Shown: in pieces, positions 61,323 to 64,000 of the stretch
Position numbering within the stretch: position 1 is the stretch's first letter
Layout: every line of letters starts with the position of its first letter
Source: Streptomyces cucumeris
GTDB lineage: Bacteria > Actinomycetota > Actinomycetes > Streptomycetales > Streptomycetaceae
Length of the DNA: 64,000 bases
NCBI RefSeq assembly: GCF_024295805.1
Contig: NZ_JANCLX010000004.1
Coordinates: 105,007 to 169,006 of the forward strand
Direction of reading: 5' to 3'
Translations under genes and position numbers: made by a program
Notes under the pieces: generated by a model
Databases searched by the model: none
What the model was told of the DNA's origin: nothing
Seen by the model: only the letters and a program-made list of their open reading frames with translations

Positions 61323-63848
61323 ATGGATCCCGCAGCCAACAGCGTTCGACTCGCGCCTGACGTCGTCGTACCGCTGATCACCCAGCTCTTCGCGGCCGGG
61401 GGGCCCGGTGCGCCACCGGTCGACCGGCCGGTCCGGATATCGGCCCTGGTCTCCTTCCAGGGCGACCGGCGGACACTCACCGAGCGCGATCTCACCCGGA
61501 TCGCCGCCGCACTGGTCGCCGAGGCACTGCGGGACACCGCTCCCCCCGGTGCGCGGGACGACGGCGGCGGGGGCGGCGCGGGGGAACGTGCCCTCACCGA
61601 CGCGCTCGCCCGCAGTCTGCACGCGCTCGGCAGCGTCGACATGGACGACGTACGGGCGGTGCGGCTCGGCCCCGAGGCGTTCGCCCGGCATCTGACGGTC
61701 GCCGCCCCGGACGCCGGACGCGAACTGCCGCCCGCCGCCGCCCGGCTGCACACCGCCGTCCTGTACGCGGTCTGCGACCGGATCCTGCGTTTCCTGGTCC
61801 AGCGCTCGGCGTTCGTCGCCCGCGGCCTGGCCGAACGGGCGGCCGACGCGGACGCCGCCTTCGAGGAGGTCTACGCCCGCGCGATCATCGCCGCCCATGA
61901 CCATCTGACGATCTACGGCATCGATCTGGCCCACTCCCCCGACACCTGGCCGCTGGACGCCGCCTACCTCAGCCTGGAGACCGAGACCGACGCGGGCCCC
62001 ACCGCCCCCGCGGAACAGGCGCTCGCCGGGCGCGACCGGGTGCTGCTGTGGGGGGTGGCGGGCTCCGGCAAGACCACGCTGGTGCAGTGGCTCGCGGTCT
62101 CCGTGGCCCGCGGGCGGCTGCCCGGCCAGCTCTCCCGGCTGCGCGGCCGGGTGCCGTTCGTCCTGCCGGTGCGCCGGTTCCGGCAGGGCGGCTTCCCGCC
62201 GCCCGACCTCTTCCTCTCCGCCGTCCGCCACCCCCGGGCCGACGCCCAGCCCGACGGCTGGGCCGAGCGGGTGCTGTCCGCGGGCCGCGGGCTGCTGCTG
62301 GTGGACGGGATCGACGAGGCGCCCGAGGGCGACCGCGAACAGCTCCGACAGGCGCTGCGCGAACTCCCCGCGCGCTATCCGGGCAACGTCTGGCTGGTGA
62401 CCTCCCGCCCCTCGGCCGTCCGCGAGAACTGGCTGGCCTCCGAACGGTTCACGGAACTGAAGCTGGCCCCGCTCAGCCGTGAGGGGGTTACCGCTTTCAT
62501 CCAGCGCTGGCACGCCGCGGCGCGCGAGGACGGCACCGATCTGGACCGGCTGGGCTCCTATGAGGAAACGCTGCTGGACGCGGTGCGGATTACCCGTGAT
62601 CTGGGACGGCTGGCGACCAATCCACTGATGTGCGGACTGATCTGCGCCCTGCACCGGGACCGCCGCGGCTATCTCCCGCGCGGCCGCAAAGCCCTCTATG
62701 ACGCGGCCCTTTCCATGCTGCTGGAACGCCGTGACCGGGAGCGCGCCATGGTGCCGCCGGACGGAATCGACCTCCCCCAGGAACCGAAGATCCGGCTGCT
62801 CCAGAAGCTGGCGCACTGGATGCTGGTCAACGGACGGTCCGAAATGGACCGGACCGTGGCACTCGAGACCTTCGCCCAGCACCTCCCCGCCATTCCCCAT
62901 GCCGCACGGCAGGGCGGCCCGGAGGAGATCTACCGGCATCTGCTCCACCGCACCGGACTATTGCGCGAGCCCACACCGGGATCGGTCGATTTCGTCCACC
63001 GCACCTTCCAGGACTATCTGAGTGCGCGGGCCGTGGTGGAACGGCACGATTTCGACTTCCTGATCGACCACGCCCACCTGGACGACTGGGAAGAAGTGAT
63101 CAGAATGTCGGTCGCCCTCGCCCGTCCCGATGAATGCGCTTACCTCCTGGAAGGACTGCTGGCCGCCCGAAAGGACTCCCGCCCGGTCCATGCCCGCCAT
63201 CGCAAACTGCTGGCGGCCGCTTGTCTGGAACATGCGACGGAGCTGGACCCCACGGTGCGTTCCCGGGTGCACCGCTATACCCGGGACCTGGTCCGCCCGA
63301 CCTCTCTGGAGGCAGCGCGCGCACTGGGCTGGATCGGTCCTATCGCACTGGAAATGCTGCCCGATCCCACCGGTGTATCCGATGAGGAAGCCCACCGGCT
63401 GGCCGTGACCGCCACCTCGATAGCCGACGACCGCGCCATCGACTATCTGACCCGGCTGCGCGGCCGCACGTCCTGGGCGGTGCGCTCACAGCTCGCACGG
63501 GCCTGGCGGCGCTATGACACCGACCGCTACGCGGAGGAAATCATCGCGCATCTCGATGAACGCGAACTCGACTTTCCGGTGTCCGACGCGGCCGAGCTGG
63601 ACGCGCTGCGCAGACTCGGCGGACGCCCGTGCGTCCAGATCTCCGGGGCCTTCAGCCCGGAGCAGCTCACCGCGGGCCTGGCCGCCGACCGGCTGACCGA
63701 GCTGTGGCTCTCCTACGACCTGGGGGACGATCTGGACCTGGGCTGGCTGGCCGCCTTCCCCCGGCTGCACACCCTGCGGCTGAGCCCCCGCAACGCGGCG
63801 GTCACCGGGGTCCCCGAGGGCGTCCAGGTGATCGTGACGGGCAACTGA
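61323..63848 (+). CDS. NACHT-type STAND NTPase (bacterial NLR-like)
   Basis: 841 residues. An N-terminal helical domain (~1-235, similar in layout to NACHT N-terminal helical domains) is followed by the NTPase: Walker A GVAGSGKTT (244-252), Walker B LLLVDGIDEAP (about 324-334), the sensor-like WLVTSRPSAVRENW and the winged-helix region with FVHRTFQDYLSARAVVERHD. The C-terminal ~300 residues are helical repeats ending in leucine-rich-like strands (LTELWLSYDLGDDLDLGWLA, LHTLRLSPRN). STAND NTPases oligomerise on sensing a ligand, and several bacterial NACHT proteins act in phage defence. No separate effector domain is evident, so the N-terminal helical domain may be the effector. Confidence 0.93.
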   Translation: MDPAANSVRLAPDVVVPLITQLFAAGGPGAPPVDRPVRISALVSFQGDRRTLTERDLTRIAAALVAEALRDTAPPGARDDGGGGGAGERALTDALARSLHALGSVDMDDVRAVRLGPEAFARHLTVAAPDAGRELPPAAARLHTAVLYAVCDRILRFLVQRSAFVARGLAERAADADAAFEEVYARAIIAAHDHLTIYGIDLAHSPDTWPLDAAYLSLETETDAGPTAPAEQALAGRDRVLLWGVAGSGKTTLVQWLAVSVARGRLPGQLSRLRGRVPFVLPVRRFRQGGFPPPDLFLSAVRHPRADAQPDGWAERVLSAGRGLLLVDGIDEAPEGDREQLRQALRELPARYPGNVWLVTSRPSAVRENWLASERFTELKLAPLSREGVTAFIQRWHAAAREDGTDLDRLGSYEETLLDAVRITRDLGRLATNPLMCGLICALHRDRRGYLPRGRKALYDAALSMLLERRDRERAMVPPDGIDLPQEPKIRLLQKLAHWMLVNGRSEMDRTVALETFAQHLPAIPHAARQGGPEEIYRHLLHRTGLLREPTPGSVDFVHRTFQDYLSARAVVERHDFDFLIDHAHLDDWEEVIRMSVALARPDECAYLLEGLLAARKDSRPVHARHRKLLAAACLEHATELDPTVRSRVHRYTRDLVRPTSLEAARALGWIGPIALEMLPDPTGVSDEEAHRLAVTATSIADDRAIDYLTRLRGRTSWAVRSQLARAWRRYDTDRYAEEIIAHLDERELDFPVSDAAELDALRRLGGRPCVQISGAFSPEQLTAGLAADRLTELWLSYDLGDDLDLGWLAAFPRLHTLRLSPRNAAVTGVPEGVQVIVTGN

Positions 63849-63930
63849 GACCCCGGGCCGTAAACGCCCCCGGCGGGCCCGCACGGGCACCGGCCGCCCG
63901 TACGGGCACGATGACGGGCCGGAACGGGCA

Positions 63931-63971
63931 AAGGGGCCGTGACACCGTCCAGGACGGTGTCACGGCCCCTT
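63931..63971 (+). terminator. Strong hairpin terminator after NACHT gene
   Basis: Perfect 20-bp inverted repeat (arm AAGGGGCCGTGACACCGTCC) around a single base, so the tip opens to form the loop. It is the longest perfect stem in the window. It may also end a convergent gene beyond the window edge. Confidence 0.85.
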
Positions 63972-64000
63972 CACGGCCCAGGGGGAGGGCCAAGAGAAAC

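Overview
The window is chromosomal DNA from a high-GC actinomycete, almost certainly a Streptomyces. The evidence is the pervasive G/C third-position codon bias, start/stop-overlapping operons, leaderless-looking promoters and the gene content: phoR-phoP/phoU, msiK, mycothiol genes mshA and mshD, a CarD-family factor, ppk with a CHAD gene, and many small Streptomyces-type regulators. I cannot name the species. No rRNA, CRISPR array, insertion sequence or complete biosynthetic cluster is visible. One tRNA gene, tRNA-Thr(TGT), is present.

Region 1 (1-15.2 kb) is mostly accessory. It holds the N-terminal ~992 residues of a secreted PA14/YD-repeat protein divergent from an orphan NarL-type response regulator, a stand-alone LysR-type HTH protein, a MacB/FtsX-like ABC exporter pair divergent from a cytochrome P450, a DUF4142 protein, a MarR regulator, an alpha/beta hydrolase, and a GlxA-type AraC regulator divergent from a quinone-oxidoreductase-like enzyme.

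Region 2 (15.3-21.7 kb) has small conserved-hypothetical genes and then a compact genomic island. Two 96-bp copies of the 3' half of tRNA-Thr(TGT) with its terminator (18682-18777 and 21580-21675, one mismatch) bracket ~2.9 kb. The island carries an HTH regulator with a large sensor-like domain, a Nudix hydrolase, a DUF6415-like protein, an ATP-binding regulator and a small unknown protein, but no integrase. I read it as a reduced or decayed integrative element.

Region 3 (21.9-37.9 kb) is core genome: msiK (sugar ABC ATPase), a nucleotidyltransferase, TetR with a clear palindromic operator, a DoxX-type membrane protein, then rlmB, cysS, a PPOX-fold protein, ispF/ispD, the carD-type gene, a lipoprotein, phoP-phoR and divergent phoU. 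The phoR-phoU gap contains two three-unit PHO boxes that form an 85-bp-spaced duplication. Downstream of phoU is a 55-residue Cys-rich, metallothionein-like gene.

Region 4 (38-45 kb) is accessory/regulatory: an Mrr-nuclease/TerD fusion, VOC, Myb-like and Nudix proteins, an N-terminally shortened ATP-binding protein, and a translationally coupled pair in which a UTRA-only protein precedes a full GntR-UTRA regulator.

Region 5 (45-64 kb) is again largely core: gpmA, an MFS transporter, a coupled three-gene unit (small membrane protein, ECF sigma factor, M48 metalloprotease), mshA with a YbjN-type gene, a methyltransferase, a Nudix-CHAD-ppk polyphosphate unit, mshD, a secreted 5'-nucleotidase and a NACHT-type STAND NTPase. 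Phosphate control (phoRPU), polyphosphate metabolism (ppk, CHAD), phosphate salvage (5'-nucleotidase) and mycothiol synthesis therefore lie within about 30 kb.
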